A stretch of 64,000 nucleotides of DNA from UBA9926 sp018645765 (lineage in GTDB: Bacteria; Pseudomonadota; Gammaproteobacteria; Pseudomonadales; Azotimanducaceae), in contig CASIBO010000003.1 of the NCBI GenBank assembly GCA_949372755.1, forward strand, positions 186,001-250,000. The letters run 5' to 3'. A program made the translations under genes and the position numbers. Below the pieces are notes generated by a model. It did no database searches, was not told the DNA's origin, and was given only the letters and a program-made list of their open reading frames with translations. Position 1 is the first letter of the stretch; each line of letters opens with the position of its first letter. Shown in pieces: positions 62,066 through 64,000 of the stretch.

Positions 62066-64000
62066 TAACCCGATTCTGCAACACCGGCGAACGGCGTGTG
62101 GCCTCGCTACTTTGATTATGATCGATCATCACTTTGGTGGCCAGACCACCGCAGTCCAATTCGAAGCCTTGTATGGCGTCGCGCAACAGTCATGGTCTGC
62201 CGCGGACCTCGCCCGACACGCAACCCGGCTGGGCCTAACCGTTCAAGCGCTTGAACTGGAACCTGCAGAACTGCCGGCACTCCCTCTGCCCTGCATCCTT
62301 CACTGGCAACTGAATCACTTCGTCGTGCTTAGAGCCATCCGGTGGGGACGCTATGTCGTTGACGATCCCGCTATCGGCCGATTAACGATCGACAAGCAAA
62401 CCCTACTAAACCATTTTACGGGCGTGGCCCTCACCTGCCAGCCGTTGATCGACGAGCGACTAAAGGCTGAATCAGAGCGAACCAGAATCCGAAGCTCTCA
62501 GGACTTTACGGTTCAGCTAAATCAATTAACCGCTCTTGTTTTTTATCTAATGGTCGGTGTCCTGCAAGCCGGCATACCCCTCATTATCAAATTTATTTTG
62601 GACGAAGTCGTCATCAGTCAGGACCTTGCACTACTGCAATCAGTCACCACCGGACTACTGCTGATCATGCTCGCGACGCCACTTATGACGCACTTGCAGG
62701 AACGATTATTATTAGACTGCAGCCAGCACCTTGAACAAAATGCTTTATCCAGACTGCTTGGCAATCAGATTGCCGCGCCATCCGGGACTTTTGAAGCAAT
62801 CGACGTCCAGGCCGCGTTAAGACACGTTCAGCAGCTCCATGCCTTCGGCCAATTTTATGGTGCTGGCGCCGTTCGCTTCTTGGGCGACCTGGTGCTGGCA
62901 CTCGGCCTTTTATTTATTTTATGGTCAATCCATCCCATATCTGGATGCCTTATGACCATTGTGAGCGGGGTCCTGACCTGCACCAGCCTTTGGTTCACGC
63001 AACCCATTACCTCTGCGGACAAATACGCGAGCAACTCGGACCAAAAGCGATTAAAGCATCTCATGGAATGGTTCAGTCATCGTCAGGAGATTCGCCGCTA
63101 CGACGCAGAACAACCTTTCCTGAATCGGATCATTCAAGCGCTGCAAGCCTTCCATTCCCAGCAAGTTTTAGCCAGTGATCACAAGGCGAAAATGACATTG
63201 GCAAACCAAGTCACAGTTGGTATCTCCTTGAGCCTCTTACTCTATGGCATCGCCTTGGAGACCATGCACGGCCAGCTGAGCCTGGGCGGGCTCTACCTTA
63301 TCTTGGCCTACCGCGGCCTGTTGACCCAGTACGTTTTGTCGATATGTCAGCAGTTTACGAGCGCGCGTTCAGCTCAGGAAATCCGGCATGATCTTCGCGA
63401 GATCATGCCACCAGCCCCGATAACAGCGAGCCCTGATTTAACGCGGACCGATTCACAGATGCCGGGGGCACCTTGGAGTCAAACAAGTCAATCCGGTTCC
63501 TTACACTATCGGCGACTAAACTCATCGACATCCTTCTCCGCCCTTCGGAGCGCCATTTTAACCTCTGGCTCTAATGCTCCGTCCCCGAGCAGCGAGGATC
63601 GGCTGAATTGGCCATCACCGATCGCAACCACAGCCACAACCGATGCTATTTTTCACACCACGATACTGGCCAATATCACCATGATGGCTGCCGCGCCTGA
63701 TCTGGCGCGGGTCGATCGTTTGATTCAGGAGATGGCGTTAATCCATGTGATTCATCGGCACCCTATGGGCCTCGATACCGTCATTACCCAGGACGAGCAC
63801 CGCTTCGATCGATTCGAGTACGCACGCTTGATGCTCGCTCGCGCTCTGTACACCCAGCCGCGCTGCCTGGTGTGCGAGTTGCCGGCGGCCATTGCAACCT
63901 GTTCAGTCATGCAAGAAACCTTGCAGTCTTTAATACGTAACGGCCTTATCATCGAGTTAAGGTCACACGATATGATCCTGCCCATTGAGGGTTTAAGCCT
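62055..64000 (+). CDS. C39 peptidase-containing ABC exporter with degenerate nucleotide-binding domain, 3' partial
   Basis: 648 codons are open to the window end. Residues 1-150 form a C39 leader-peptidase domain with Gln9, Cys15 (TACGLATLIMI), His88 (NHFVVL) and Asp104 (DDPAIG) all in place. Residues about 160-425 are the six-helix membrane domain. The region 430-648 aligns with an ABC ATPase but is degraded: where Walker A should lie (about 496-512) there is ILTSGSNAPS with no GK; where LSGGQ should lie (about 583-587) there is RFDRF; Walker B reads CLVCELPAA with Glu608-Leu609 for Asp-Glu; only the H-loop-like His638 and the ARALYTQP helix remain. ATG 62055 overlaps the adaptor gene. No frameshift was found in any frame. 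Confidence 0.8.
   Translation, partial: MSLDNPILQHRRTACGLATLIMIDHHFGGQTTAVQFEALYGVAQQSWSAADLARHATRLGLTVQALELEPAELPALPLPCILHWQLNHFVVLRAIRWGRYVVDDPAIGRLTIDKQTLLNHFTGVALTCQPLIDERLKAESERTRIRSSQDFTVQLNQLTALVFYLMVGVLQAGIPLIIKFILDEVVISQDLALLQSVTTGLLLIMLATPLMTHLQERLLLDCSQHLEQNALSRLLGNQIAAPSGTFEAIDVQAALRHVQQLHAFGQFYGAGAVRFLGDLVLALGLLFILWSIHPISGCLMTIVSGVLTCTSLWFTQPITSADKYASNSDQKRLKHLMEWFSHRQEIRRYDAEQPFLNRIIQALQAFHSQQVLASDHKAKMTLANQVTVGISLSLLLYGIALETMHGQLSLGGLYLILAYRGLLTQYVLSICQQFTSARSAQEIRHDLREIMPPAPITASPDLTRTDSQMPGAPWSQTSQSGSLHYRRLNSSTSFSALRSAILTSGSNAPSPSSEDRLNWPSPIATTATTDAIFHTTILANITMMAAAPDLARVDRLIQEMALIHVIHRHPMGLDTVITQDEHRFDRFEYARLMLARALYTQPRCLVCELPAAIATCSVMQETLQSLIRNGLIIELRSHDMILPIEGLS

Overview
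The window looks like a chromosomal segment of a gammaproteobacterium of moderate GC content, not an enteric and more like the Pseudomonas/Oceanospirillales side. The evidence is the syntenic block yccA-tusDCBE / cysG-serS-crcB-rarA-lolA-ftsK / trxB-aat-bpt-infA / clpA-clpS, followed by nudJ-mnmA-hflD-purB, which I recall as a shared gammaproteobacterial arrangement. A fused CysG, an iron-sulfur type CysH beside CysB and ThrH, and a PA4642-type small protein agree with this. No rRNA, tRNA, CRISPR, prophage or insertion sequence was recognised.

Layout. 1-4.7 kb, minus strand: a catabolic-looking cluster with the start of a probable flavin monooxygenase, two short-chain dehydrogenases, an alpha/beta-hydrolase esterase and an exported M20 amidohydrolase. 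4.9-13.4 kb, minus: a lone SMC-like ATPase behind an adaptor plus two-permease RND efflux operon. 13.6-17.5 kb, plus: a Tat-exported LD-carboxypeptidase, a nucleoside transporter, a small secreted protein and YccA. 17.5-33 kb: sulfur relay (tusDCBE), siroheme synthase, seryl-tRNA synthetase, fluoride exporter, RarA, LolA, FtsK, then an intergenic array of 16-bp tandem repeats, TrxB, the N-degron transferases Aat and Bpt, IF-1, and ClpA/ClpS. The N-degron pathway (Aat/Bpt tagging, ClpS recognition, ClpA unfolding) is therefore nearly complete here. 33-41.6 kb: RluE, MoaE/D/C, NudJ, MnmA, HflD, PurB, a GNAT fusion, a PHP phosphoesterase and a small lipoprotein. 41.9-50.6 kb: a large DUF349 coiled-coil protein, RraA, methylcitrate-cycle enzymes PrpC/PrpB, ThrH, CysH and CysB. 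50.9-57.2 kb: a 5'-nucleotidase, a VWA protein / J-domain protein / degenerate acyl-CoA-dehydrogenase-like trio, a Gph-type phosphatase, an omega-transaminase and a third SDR.

57.2-64 kb is the most interesting part. metA is preceded by a sequence that matches the SAM-II riboswitch aptamer nearly position for position. It is overlapped by a competing hairpin and a probable terminator immediately before the start codon. After a MATE transporter and a fourth SDR, the window ends in a type I secretion pair: a CvaA/HlyD-like adaptor and an ABC exporter whose C39 leader-peptidase domain looks intact. Its nucleotide-binding domain has lost the Walker A motif, the signature motif and the Walker B acidic residues, with no frameshift. 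That is the opposite of the usual degenerate-peptidase exporters and is the best candidate for an undescribed system.

Two general traits recur. Convergent genes overlap at their 3' ends (tusE/cysG, rluE/moaE, cysH/cysB, MATE/SDR). Many genes appear to start with TTG or GTG.
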